Below, one piece after another: positions 1 through 6,562 of a DNA stretch of 13,920 nucleotides. How positions within the stretch are numbered: the stretch's first letter is position 1; every line of letters begins with the position of its first letter. The DNA is from an uncultured Prevotella sp. (GTDB taxonomy: Bacteria > Bacteroidota > Bacteroidia > Bacteroidales > Bacteroidaceae). The notes below the pieces were generated by a model. It saw only the letters and a program-made list of their open reading frames with translations, ran no database searches and was not told the origin of the DNA. The DNA lies in assembly GCA_905210845.1 (NCBI GenBank), contig CAJLYG010000066.1, positions 1 to 13,920 on the forward strand, read 5' to 3'. The position numbers were made by a program, and so were the translations under genes.

Positions 1-433
1 GACATGGCAAAATCCTGAGCAACTTTTTGTTGCTCAGCTACTTAAAAAGTTTAATTTATAATAGTGTTGCGGAATTAAGGAATATTAATAGTTCGATCAG
101 ATGATAGAGGAAAGGTTTCTCTCCTCAGTCAAAACAACAATTTCCAGTAGATGGTAGCACATTAGGCGGTATCTTCTATGTCCATTGTTTGATAGAATTA
201 TCATTAATCTATTTTATCTGCTGCAAATATAAAGCAAACTTTCTAATAAGTATGATACTATTTTTGCTAATCCTAACACTATTTTACAAATCTGAATTTT
301 CCAAGAAGAAAAGGACTATAAAAGGCAAAAAAAGAACAGAAAATCGCTCTTCCTTGATGGGTAAATCTGCAAAAGGAAAGGTAACCTACGGCAAAGGAAG
401 AGGGGAAAAAAGAATGAAAAATAAGTTGAAAGA
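1..433. other. AT-rich intergenic region, no supportable gene
   Basis: This stretch lies beyond the 3' end of the leftward five-gene unit. It is AT-rich and no reading frame looks like a protein. A plus-strand frame from a TTG at 189 to 470 gives a lysine-rich low-complexity product that overlaps the lipoprotein gene, so I do not call it. A TAnnTTTG-like octamer reads leftward at 224-231 and another reads rightward at 259-266, but neither has a TTTG element 19-21 bases upstream. I see no convincing terminator directly after the lipoprotein stop at 434. Confidence 0.6.
15..37. repeat. Perfect 9-bp inverted repeat (hairpin)
   Basis: CTGAGCAAC and its exact complement GTTGCTCAG flank a TTTTT loop. 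Neither side carries a strong T-run: rightward is CTACTTAAAAAG, and leftward there is only a short TTTT. It could be a weak terminator for a gene outside the window or a regulatory hairpin. The sequence alone does not decide. Confidence 0.45.
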
Positions 434-1090
434 TTATTTCACAAGGATTTTTGTCACGTCTCCATCATAAGTATGGACCAACAAATGGATTCTCGACCCT
501 TTTGAATAGGTTTTTAACGACATGCTGGCATAAATCCTTGTACTATAATATTCTGGAACTCCATTTTGGGAATGGGACAGGGTAAGATACACGTCCTGCG
601 TGCCATCGGCATGGTACAAGAGCGAGTCGCATACCATCCCGATGGACTGAAGGTGGTCATTGCCGTCCTGCTTTCCTGTTTTCAGCAATAAACCAAGGTT
701 AAGAAAAGTCTTATTCTTACTCACCCAAACACTTTGCAAATGAACAGGATCAACGGATATGGTATCTGGACGTGTCGTGGCCTGAGGATACAGAGAATAG
801 ACTCGATGCAAGAGCACTGGCTCTGCACTTCCTTCCACCTTATTATAATATAGCAGGGCACGGTACAAAGTATCTGCTTTTGTCGCCCAACTGGCGATTC
901 CCTGCGGTGACAGGGCCAGAGAATCACCCTCGTCCGTGATGGCATAGTCTATCCGTTGCTCCGATACGGTATGGACCAAAGAGAAATCTGCGCGCATGTA
1001 AGAATACTTCCCGTCGCCACTCTCATAGCTATCCGTATTGCAGGAGACCAAGCATAGTGGCAGCAAGGCACAAAGGATCCACCTATGCAC
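434..1090 (-). CDS. NigD-like outer-envelope lipoprotein
   Basis: Predicted secreted lipoprotein of 218 residues, resembling Bacteroidetes NigD-like proteins. These are found beside nutrient-uptake or bacteriocin-type loci and have no firmly established biochemical role. After a short basic start (His-Arg) comes a hydrophobic stretch and a lipobox LVSC, with the lipidated Cys at residue 17. The mature part looks beta-rich and includes YAITDEGDSLAL and ASWATKADTLYRALLYYN, segments I associate with the NigD-like family. I chose the GTG at 1090 over the ATG at 1141. It puts the basic residues right before the signal core, has GGAGG 9 bases upstream, and overlaps the upstream acyltransferase by only 8 bases. 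The longer version adds 17 residues lying wholly inside the acyltransferase gene. It is the last gene of the leftward unit. Family assignment is from memory of the sequence pattern; the lipoprotein call is firmer. Confidence 0.65.
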   Translation of the reverse strand: MHRWILCALLPLCLVSCNTDSYESGDGKYSYMRADFSLVHTVSEQRIDYAITDEGDSLALSPQGIASWATKADTLYRALLYYNKVEGSAEPVLLHRVYSLYPQATTRPDTISVDPVHLQSVWVSKNKTFLNLGLLLKTGKQDGNDHLQSIGMVCDSLLYHADGTQDVYLTLSHSQNGVPEYYSTRIYASMSLKTYSKGSRIHLLVHTYDGDVTKILVK

Positions 1091-2252
1091 GGGAGCAGTC
1101 CTCCCCGACCGTGTGAAGGTAGTTAACCACAGGGTTGGCATACATGGTCAAGATACGTTCCCTGAGGAAGCCTTCATCTTTGTTCTCAATCTGGATCTTA
1201 GCCAACTGCCCTTGCAAATATTGCTCGAAGGATACCTTGTCCGTTGCTGTATAGTGGTCGGCATGGCATCCTGTGCCCTGCAAAAGATCCAAGGCAACAT
1301 AGTTGCAAGGATATAAACGGTAATTGCGGAAAATGGCTTGGTCGATATGTTCTGCAATAGCAGCATAGACTTCGTTCTTCGGCATGGACGGATCCAGGCT
1401 CTTAAGGAAATCATCCAAACATGGGGCGCAATGGTAATGGATTGCGCCCTTATAGCCCATGATCCCGGTTTTCATGCTGGTCACATCATCCTGTGCGCTC
1501 TTCCGCCAGCCTTTCATGTCCCGTTTCAACTGAAACTCTTGTGCCTTGAGGAAGTCGCAGGGGTCATACTCATAAGAAATGGCAAGAGGGACGATGTGCA
1601 ATTGAAGCAGGCGGTCGACAACACTGCCCTGTCCACCCATGGACATCATCTTCAAGACTGCTTCCTGCGTCCGGTCATTCGAATCCTTCGCGCGCCCTTC
1701 GCGCTGTGCGATCCAAATATTCTCATGCTTCTCAGAGATGGCAAAGTGCATGTATTCTGACAGTCGCTTGCTGGACATCAGCATTTGGCGCATGGGAAGG
1801 TTACGCTCCACGATAAACGACTTGTTCACCCTTACCAAGTCTTTCACCCAAGGCAAGGATAGCAAGTTATCCCCAATGGCGATCTCACACGTGGTTGTGA
1901 ACCCCGTATCAATCAGCAACTTGTCCAACAGGGCTGAGTCCATCACGATATCCCTGTGATTGCTGATAAAAGTATACCGCTTCCGATTGTCTATCTGGGA
2001 GATATCCATGTCACACCCTGTGCTGACCTTCTCCAGCAGATCTTGGAGGAAGCCATAGCAGAATGCCTTCTGAAACTCAAGGTTCGTCTTACAGGAACGC
2101 ATCTTTTGCGCAATGACATCGAAGGGGATGTGAGGAAAGACATAACTTGTTACCGCTTTAAACTGAGGATTACTGAGCAACCGGTCGTACACCTCAGGAA
2201 GCTCCTCCGGCTCAAATGGCCGGATGGCATCAAACTCTGATGGAATATTCAT
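1083..2252 (-). CDS. Glycerolipid-type acyltransferase (PlsB/PlsC superfamily)
   Basis: A 389-residue protein of the lysophospholipid/glycerol-phosphate acyltransferase superfamily, which moves an acyl chain onto a hydroxyl during phospholipid synthesis at the inner membrane. Visible motifs: ISNHRDIVMDS at 96-106, the block I catalytic His/Asp region; VNKSFIVERN at 142-151, resembling block II; AQREGRAKD at 182-190, the phosphate-binding block III in a GPAT-like form and not the FPEGTRS of PlsC; and IVPLAISYEYDP at 220-231, resembling block IV. The spacing from His99 to Asp105 is five residues instead of the usual four (HX4D). There is no long hydrophobic segment. About 95 residues precede the catalytic domain and about 150 follow it, longer than a minimal PlsC. 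It lies 50 bases downstream of ddl and overlaps the lipoprotein gene by 8 bases. The exact substrate (glycerol-3-phosphate, lysophosphatidate or another lipid) cannot be read from sequence. Confidence 0.78.
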   Translation of the reverse strand: MNIPSEFDAIRPFEPEELPEVYDRLLSNPQFKAVTSYVFPHIPFDVIAQKMRSCKTNLEFQKAFCYGFLQDLLEKVSTGCDMDISQIDNRKRYTFISNHRDIVMDSALLDKLLIDTGFTTTCEIAIGDNLLSLPWVKDLVRVNKSFIVERNLPMRQMLMSSKRLSEYMHFAISEKHENIWIAQREGRAKDSNDRTQEAVLKMMSMGGQGSVVDRLLQLHIVPLAISYEYDPCDFLKAQEFQLKRDMKGWRKSAQDDVTSMKTGIMGYKGAIHYHCAPCLDDFLKSLDPSMPKNEVYAAIAEHIDQAIFRNYRLYPCNYVALDLLQGTGCHADHYTATDKVSFEQYLQGQLAKIQIENKDEGFLRERILTMYANPVVNYLHTVGEDCSRA

Positions 2253-2269
2253 AAGGCGACTGTTTATCC

Positions 2270-2297
2270 CCTTCCCCCTTCAAGAAGGAAGGGAAGG
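2270..2297 (-). repeat. Imperfect hairpin between ddl and the acyltransferase gene
   Basis: CCTTCCCCCTTC (2270-2281) pairs with GAAGGAAGGGAAGG (2284-2297) over 12 bp with a two-base bulge and a very tight loop. It fills most of the 50-base gap, by far the widest inside the leftward unit. In the leftward RNA it is not followed by a U-run, so it is a poor intrinsic terminator. It may be an attenuating, processing or stabilising hairpin, or simply a purine/pyrimidine-rich tract. Confidence 0.4.
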
Positions 2298-2302
2298 ATC
2301 AT

Positions 2303-3307
2303 TTAATTAAATTGATTTTCAACTATATCCGAGAGGACCTCCTTGATATCCAGTCCAGCAGCACGCACCTGCTGAGGGATAAAGCTGGTGGCTGTCATTC
2401 CAGGAGTCGTATTGATTTCCAACATATTGACCAGGTCGTTGCCCTCCTCATCCTGTGTGATGATGTAATCGATACGGATGATGCCATTGCAATGGAGGAT
2501 ATCGTAGATCTTACTGGTCTCGTCGGCCACTTTCTGGGCGGTCTCCGGAGCCAGACGAGCAGGTGTTATCTCCTGCACTTCGCCTTTGTACTTCGCGTTA
2601 TAGTCGAAGAACTCATTCTTGGTCACGACTTCCGTTGCCGGGAAAACCACTGACTTGTCCTTAGTCTTATAGCATCCGATCGATATTTCCGTGCCTTTCA
2701 TATAGCTCTCAATCATCACTTCATCACTTTCCATGAAAGCCACGCGCAGCGCAGGTGCCAACTGGTCGGCATTCTTCACCTTTGAGACTCCGAAACTCGA
2801 GCCGTCTGCGGCAGGCTTGACAAAGCAAGGCATGCCGATTTCTTTCTCTATCTCTTCCTCGGAGTACTTGTTTTCCTCTCCGCGACGGAGCAAGATACTC
2901 TTGGCAACCCTCACTCCGAAGCCCCGGAGATAATTGTTCAGGACATACTTATCAAAGGTCATTGCCTCAACCAGGACACCACTCGTGCTATAAGGAATAT
3001 GCAGGAGGTCGAAATAGCCCTGCATCACGCCATTCTCACCCGGCGTGCCATGGATCGTGATATAAGCATAATCAAAGACAATCGCCTTCCCATCTTTCAC
3101 GAAAGAGAAATCATTCTTGTCAATTTTGGCAATTTCCCCGTTATCAAAGTCTACGTGCCAATCCAGTCCCTTCACGTCCACAATGTACACATTGTAGCGT
3201 TCTTTATCAAAAAAAGAATACAATCCTTGCGCAGAATGCATCGACACATCATGTTCAGAAGAATCGCCACCACAGACGATGGCAATATTTCTCTTTAAAT
3301 TTTCCAT
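2303..3307 (-). CDS. ddl: D-alanine--D-alanine ligase
   Basis: Cytoplasmic ATP-grasp ligase that joins two D-alanines for the peptidoglycan precursor pentapeptide. It has 334 residues; E. coli DdlB has 306. Visible signatures: CGGDSSEHDVS at 12-22, with Glu18 matching the first-site Glu of DdlB; HGTPGENGVMQG at 86-97; KPAADGSSFGVSK at 164-176, matching the small Gly/Ser-rich ATP loop and catalytic Ser; FFDYNAKY at 233-240; and IRID plus MLEINTTPGMT at 277-305, the Mg-binding Asp/Glu/Asn set. The omega-loop Lys-Tyr pair (239-240) is kept, which in this family marks D-Ala-D-Ala ligases and not the D-lactate-adding VanA type. It follows rluD by 22 bases in the envelope unit started by the PASTA gene. 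All key residues appear intact. Confidence 0.96.
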   Translation of the reverse strand: MENLKRNIAIVCGGDSSEHDVSMHSAQGLYSFFDKERYNVYIVDVKGLDWHVDFDNGEIAKIDKNDFSFVKDGKAIVFDYAYITIHGTPGENGVMQGYFDLLHIPYSTSGVLVEAMTFDKYVLNNYLRGFGVRVAKSILLRRGEENKYSEEEIEKEIGMPCFVKPAADGSSFGVSKVKNADQLAPALRVAFMESDEVMIESYMKGTEISIGCYKTKDKSVVFPATEVVTKNEFFDYNAKYKGEVQEITPARLAPETAQKVADETSKIYDILHCNGIIRIDYIITQDEEGNDLVNMLEINTTPGMTATSFIPQQVRAAGLDIKEVLSDIVENQFN

Positions 3308-3329
3308 TGTTATTGTTGTTTACAGAGTA

Positions 3330-4385
3330 TTATAACTCCCATTGATTATTCCTAATATAATTCCTCCACTTATCAATCAGTTGCCCCATATCCTCGGGGA
3401 GGTCCGACGTGAAGTCCATTTGCTCTCCCGTGCGGGGATGGACGAAGCCCAGGGTCTTGGCATGCAGTGCCTGCCGGGGGCATAGTTTCAGGCAGTTTTG
3501 GATAAATGCCTTATAGGAGGAGCTACGGTTGCCCCGCAGGATCTCTGTCCCACCATAACGCTCGTCCCCGAACAGAGGGTGGCCGATGTGCTTCATGTGC
3601 GCCCTGATCTGATGTGTGCGCCCCGTCTCCAGAATACATTCCACCAAGGTCACGAAACCGAACCGCTCTAATACCCGATAATGGGTGACGGCCGACTTGC
3701 CCACTTGGGAATCCGGGGGGAAGACCGTCATTCGGAGCCTGTCTTTTGGATCGCGGGCGATATTGCCTTCTATCCGACCCTCATCCTCCACAAAGTTACC
3801 CCACACCAACGCGTGGTAGCTCCGGTGCGTGGTCTTGTTGAAGAACTGAAGACCCAGGCTTGTCTTGGCATCCGGCGTCTTGGCAATGACCAGCAAGCCA
3901 CTGGTATCCTTGTCGATCCGATGGACAAGTCCCACCGCCGGGTCGTTAGGGTCAAACGAAGGCAGGTTCCTCAGGTGCCATGCCACGGCATTGATCAGTG
4001 TCCCATGGAAATTCCCGGCACCCGGATGCACGACAAGACCTGCCGGTTTGTTCACCACCATGAGGTCATCATCCTCATAGACCACGTCCAAAGGGATGTC
4101 TTCTGCCTCGATCGTCGAGTCATGCTTCGGCCTGTCTAACATCAACGTGATCTCATCCAAGGGGCGAACCTTGTAGTTGCTCTTGACTGGCTTCCCATTG
4201 ACATGGATAAAACCTGCGTCAGCAGCCGTCTGGATTCGGTTGCGACTGGAATGCTGCATCCGTTCGGCAAGATACTTGTCAATGCGCAGGGACGACTGTC
4301 CTTGGTCAACCACGACCCGCCAATGCTCATAGAGCGGTTGCGCCTCGTCCTCGAACTCTTCTATTTCGTCTATCTCATCAACCAT
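3330..4385 (-). CDS. rluD: RluD-type 23S rRNA pseudouridine synthase
   Basis: A 351-residue RluA-family pseudouridine synthase, which isomerises uridines in RNA. The RluD type modifies helix 69 of 23S rRNA. An acidic leader (1-16) is followed by an S4 RNA-binding domain at about 31-85 (RIDKYLAER, then IHVNGKPV). The catalytic domain starts with VVNKPAGLVVHPG. HRIDKDTSG at 155-163 contains the catalytic Asp158, and GRTHQIRAH at 255-263 is the second family motif. RQALHAKTLGFVHP near the C-terminus is also typical. It starts 3 bases after the PASTA gene stop, so the two are probably translated in sequence. The rluD--ddl pairing is familiar in Bacteroidales. Assignment to RluD rather than RluC or RluA rests on the S4 domain and overall layout; target positions are inferred. 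Confidence 0.92.
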   Translation of the reverse strand: MVDEIDEIEEFEDEAQPLYEHWRVVVDQGQSSLRIDKYLAERMQHSSRNRIQTAADAGFIHVNGKPVKSNYKVRPLDEITLMLDRPKHDSTIEAEDIPLDVVYEDDDLMVVNKPAGLVVHPGAGNFHGTLINAVAWHLRNLPSFDPNDPAVGLVHRIDKDTSGLLVIAKTPDAKTSLGLQFFNKTTHRSYHALVWGNFVEDEGRIEGNIARDPKDRLRMTVFPPDSQVGKSAVTHYRVLERFGFVTLVECILETGRTHQIRAHMKHIGHPLFGDERYGGTEILRGNRSSSYKAFIQNCLKLCPRQALHAKTLGFVHPRTGEQMDFTSDLPEDMGQLIDKWRNYIRNNQWEL

Positions 4386-4388
4386 AGG

Positions 4389-5141
4389 TCATGGGGTCTT
4401 GGGGTCTGTTTTCTTTTCCTGCACCTTAGGATCAGACTTCTTTTCCGTGGTCGTTGACGACTGCGAGGTGCTCACCGGTGCCTCCGATTCGGTCGGAGGA
4501 GCCGTAACCTCCTCGAATTCATCCACATCTCCTTCCGGTTCCTCCTGGTAGACAGGGTCCACATAGTCGACGGAATCCGAGGCATCGCGCATTCCATTCC
4601 CCACCTGGATGATCAGCTTGTCGTCCACAGGGATCTTATCACCTGCCGTCACATGATGCCCATTCACGACAATGCCATACACCCAGTCCTTCTCGCCCGA
4701 TATGTATTGTGGCGTGCCCAACTTGAATCCCATGGCAGTCAACTTAGCCATTGCCTCGCGCAGGGAACTGTTGTCTATCACGTCCGGAAGCGTAATGGTA
4801 GGAGTATGAGGAGAATTGATCGTCACATAGATCGTGTGCCCCGACTTCACCCGCTCGCCCGGTGCCGGCGACTGCTCCAAAATACAGCCTGGAGGCAAGG
4901 TCTTGACATAGCCCGTGTCGCTGACCACCATCTTCAGATTGGCATCATCCAAGATCCGCTCTGCATCGGTGTAGGAACGGTGCCTCACATTGGGGATGGC
5001 GATCGACTCACCATGATGGGTATAGATGTCCAGCCCATACTTTACGCCCAAGCATAGGACTATCACCACGAGTACCATGGCTGCCAGGTTCCCCCAGAGA
5101 TATTTGCTCTTGAACTTGTTGAAGAACTCGGAAGGTGTCAT
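4389..5141 (-). CDS. Membrane-anchored PASTA-domain protein
   Basis: A 250-residue protein with no enzymatic domain. Residues 1-17 are short and basic, 18-38 form one transmembrane helix (signal anchor), and the rest should face the periplasm. Two PASTA-like domains follow: about 45-110 (begins SIAIPNVRHRSYTDAERIL, ends VKSGHTIYVTIN) and about 115-182 (begins TLPDVIDNSSLREAM, ends KLIIQVGNG). PASTA domains are otherwise known from Ser/Thr kinases and penicillin-binding proteins, where they sense or bind peptidoglycan. The tail (183-250) is low-complexity: acidic to about 211, then Ser/Thr/Pro-rich, ending in two copies of EKK(S/T)DPK. This is the first gene of the unit, 19-20 bases from the expected transcription start. 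Sitting with ddl suggests a wall-related role, but the function is unknown. Stand-alone PASTA proteins of this layout are a Bacteroidetes type. Confidence 0.88.
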   Translation of the reverse strand: MTPSEFFNKFKSKYLWGNLAAMVLVVIVLCLGVKYGLDIYTHHGESIAIPNVRHRSYTDAERILDDANLKMVVSDTGYVKTLPPGCILEQSPAPGERVKSGHTIYVTINSPHTPTITLPDVIDNSSLREAMAKLTAMGFKLGTPQYISGEKDWVYGIVVNGHHVTAGDKIPVDDKLIIQVGNGMRDASDSVDYVDPVYQEEPEGDVDEFEEVTAPPTESEAPVSTSQSSTTTEKKSDPKVQEKKTDPKTP

Positions 5142-5167
5142 CTTCGATCACTTTATAAATATGTAGG

Positions 5168-5199
5168 CAAAGGTAATGCAAATCTTACGAAATACAAAA
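5168..5199 (-). promoter_or_regulatory. Promoter of the PASTA-rluD-ddl unit
   Basis: Reading leftward, TTTTG (5199-5195) is followed after 19 bases by TACCTTTG (5175-5168), an exact match to the Bacteroidetes consensus TTTG/TAnnTTTG. Transcription should start near 5161, leaving a leader of about 20 bases before the ATG at 5141. I see no equally good promoter inside the five-gene unit. Confidence 0.8.
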
Positions 5200-5468
5200 C
5201 AAATCTGTTTATTTTTGTTTCCAAGGCCCTAACCAACGCACCGTTACGCCGTGTTTCACAAGGCAAGAAGCAGGAGATGGCCTATTGACCGGCAATTGAT
5301 GGCCTATTGACCGGCAGGAGATGGCCTGTTGGCACGCAGGAGATGACCTGTTGGCGCGTGAAAGATGACCTTTCGCAAAAAGGGCTGCCATCCCCGCTGG
5401 CCCGTGCAGCCCAAACACCGCCAAAGACATGAAAGCATTTCCCTGTCTCAACTATGGGGGACATACGC
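5200..5468. other. Intergenic spacer containing tandem repeats
   Basis: This is the non-coding gap between the PASTA-unit promoter and the rpmH terminator. Frames are open here on the minus strand (for example 5209-5451), but they run through the 22-bp repeats in different frames and resemble no protein. Apart from the repeat array I see nothing recognisable. Confidence 0.6.
5271..5380. repeat. 22-bp tandem repeat array, five units
   Basis: Units start at 5271, 5293, 5315, 5337 and 5359, each exactly 22 bp. The common pattern is CAGGAGATGGCCTRTTGRCCGG. Units 1 and 2 differ only at bases 3-5 (GGA against ATT); units 3 and 4 carry CCTGTTGGC; unit 5 is the most decayed (TGAAAGATGACC then TTTCGC). 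Units 3 and 4 each contain the small inverted repeat GCC-TGTT-GGC or its near copy. The period is not a multiple of three, which argues against coding. The array sits between a terminator and a promoter. Confidence 0.85.
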
Positions 5469-5502
5469 AAAAAGCAGCAATGAACAAGGCTCATTGCTGC
5501 TT
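5469..5502 (-). terminator. Intrinsic terminator of rpmH
   Basis: A perfect 12-bp inverted repeat, AAGCAGCAATGA / TCATTGCTGCTT (5472-5483 and 5491-5502), with a 7-base loop. Read leftward it runs into TTTTT (5473-5469). It lies 42 bases past the rpmH stop. Rightward the following bases are only loosely T-rich. Confidence 0.88.
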
Positions 5503-5544
5503 CAAGCATCTTCTTTTATTTCGCGAAAAGAATTCTATTCAGGA

Positions 5545-5700
5545 TTACTTTCCGTGATTCTCATCAGAAACTGTTAACTTCTTGCGACCATGTGCACGGC
5601 GAGAAGCCAGCACACGACGACCATTCTTTGTTGCCATTCTCTCGCGGAAACCATGTTTGTTCACGCGACGACGATTGTGGGGCTGAAATGTTCTTTTCAT
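5545..5700 (-). CDS. rpmH: 50S ribosomal protein L34
   Basis: A 51-residue, strongly basic ribosomal protein of the large subunit. The translation begins [18 protein letters not shown], continues [24 protein letters not shown], and ends TVSDENHGK. The KRTFQP start, HGFRxRM and GRxVLxxRRxxGRxxL patterns are the L34 hallmarks. The short acidic/polar tail after KKL makes it slightly longer than the 44-47 residues usual in many bacteria. The ATG at 5700 is the only sensible start. It has its own promoter at 5744-5775 and its own terminator at 5469-5502, so it is probably monocistronic. It is divergent from efp, not beside rnpA as in many other phyla. Confidence 0.97.
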   Translation of the reverse strand: MKRTFQPHNRRRVNKHGFRERMATKNGRRVLASRRAHGRKKLTVSDENHGK

Positions 5701-5743
5701 TTTAATTTATCTATTTTATTGTTATTATTCACGCTTTGGGCTG

Positions 5744-5775
5744 CAAAATTAGTCATTTCTTTTGGATTAACCAAA
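5744..5775 (-). promoter_or_regulatory. Promoter of rpmH
   Basis: Reading leftward, TTTG (5775-5772) lies 20 bases before TAATTTTG (5751-5744), matching the Bacteroidetes -33/-7 consensus. The leader to the ATG at 5700 would be about 35-40 bases and is rich in A and T, as is common for highly expressed Bacteroidetes genes. Confidence 0.78.
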
Positions 5776-5825
5776 AAATATCCTATTTTTAGTCGCGAAA
5801 CAGGTGCTTTTTTATATTTTCTTTG

Positions 5826-5833
5826 TATCTTTG
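5826..5833 (+). promoter_or_regulatory. Promoter -7 element of efp
   Basis: TATCTTTG matches TAnnTTTG and lies 42 bases before the efp ATG. The -33 position (around 5802-5806) lacks a clear TTTG, but the stretch in between is very T-rich. The leader ends in an AT-rich run with no clear Shine-Dalgarno sequence. Confidence 0.65.
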
Positions 5834-5875
5834 CAGCCGCAAATAGGACAATAACAATAAATTACACATATATTT

Positions 5876-6445
5876 ATGATTCAGTCACAAGACATTAAGA
5901 AAGGTGTTTGCGTCCGCATGGATGGCAAAGTTTGGGTATGTATCGACTTTCAGCACAGAAAGCCAGGCAAGGGTAACACGGTAATGAACACGAAATGGAA
6001 GAACGTTGCTGACGGTCGTGTATTGGACCGCACCTTCCAGATTGGCTTCAAGCTCGAGGACGTTCGCGTAGAGCGCCGCCCCTATCAGTATCTGTATGAA
6101 GACGCTACAGGTTGCATCTTCATGAACCAGGAGACCTTTGAGCAGATCCCTATTGCACGTGACATGGTTACCGGTCAGGAGTACATGAAGGAAGGCGACA
6201 TCGTTGAGGTGGTAACAGACACCAGCGATGGCACGATCCTTTTGGCTGAAATGCCGGTCAAGACCAACCTGAAGGTAACACACAGCGACCCAGGACTGAA
6301 GGGGGATACCGCTACAAACGCCACAAAACCTGCTACACTGGAGACTGGCGCAGAGGTTCGCGTTCCATTGTTCATTAACGAAGGCGATACCATCACCATC
6401 GACACACGCGACGGTAGCTACCTGAGCCGTGCTTCTGAGGCATAA
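5876..6445 (+). CDS. efp: Translation elongation factor P
   Basis: A 189-residue EF-P, which binds the ribosome between the P and E sites and rescues stalling at polyproline stretches. It has the normal three-domain length. KPGKGN at 29-34 is the tip loop of domain I; Lys32 lies where E. coli EF-P carries its modified Lys34. VERRPYQYLYED (66-77) and MNQETFEQI (83-91) belong to the central part. VPLFINEGDTITIDTRDGSY, in domain III, is the family's C-terminal signature. The ATG at 5876 gives the expected MIQSQDIKKG start. No gene for a known EF-P lysine or arginine modification enzyme (epmA, epmB, earP, ymfI) is nearby. The gene is flanked by its own promoter element and terminator. Confidence 0.97.
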   Translation: MIQSQDIKKGVCVRMDGKVWVCIDFQHRKPGKGNTVMNTKWKNVADGRVLDRTFQIGFKLEDVRVERRPYQYLYEDATGCIFMNQETFEQIPIARDMVTGQEYMKEGDIVEVVTDTSDGTILLAEMPVKTNLKVTHSDPGLKGDTATNATKPATLETGAEVRVPLFINEGDTITIDTRDGSYLSRASEA

Positions 6446-6458
6446 AAAACACTCGGAG

Positions 6459-6521
6459 TGTGAAACGACAAGGACTGGAAGCCAAAGCCGACTTCTCCCT
6501 TGCGTTTCACATTCTCTTTTT
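6459..6521 (+). terminator. Intrinsic terminator of efp
   Basis: TGTGAAACGACAAGG (6459-6473) pairs with CCTTGCGTTTCACA (6498-6511), with one bulged A, followed by TTCTCTTTTT. A smaller alternative hairpin, ACACTC-G-GAGTGT (6449-6461), overlaps its left foot. It begins 13 bases after the efp stop and isolates efp from the glycosyltransferase gene. Confidence 0.85.
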
Positions 6522-6562
6522 CATCCGCACCTAATTTTCCACATCATATCACGAATCTCTCT

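Noticed and set aside
189..470. A 93-codon plus-strand frame with a hydrophobic then lysine-rich product
   Set aside because: It starts at a TTG with no ribosome site, has AT-rich low-complexity composition, and overlaps the lipoprotein gene on the other strand.
3681..4139. Long plus-strand frame opposite rluD (152 codons)
   Set aside because: It is a shadow of a well-supported gene and the product has no recognisable domain or signal. The same applies to other long antisense frames, such as 10027-10524 and 8915-9364.
5209..5509. Minus-strand frames of 75-80 codons through the 22-bp repeats
   Set aside because: They are open only because the repeats lack stops. The repeat unit is read in different frames, and the longer frame runs into the rpmH terminator.
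5590..5898. A 102-codon plus-strand frame
   Set aside because: It is antisense to rpmH and crosses both divergent promoters into efp.
6500..6562. A longer glycosyltransferase start at a TTG
   Set aside because: The extension lies across the efp terminator stem and adds residues unlike a GT2 N-terminus.
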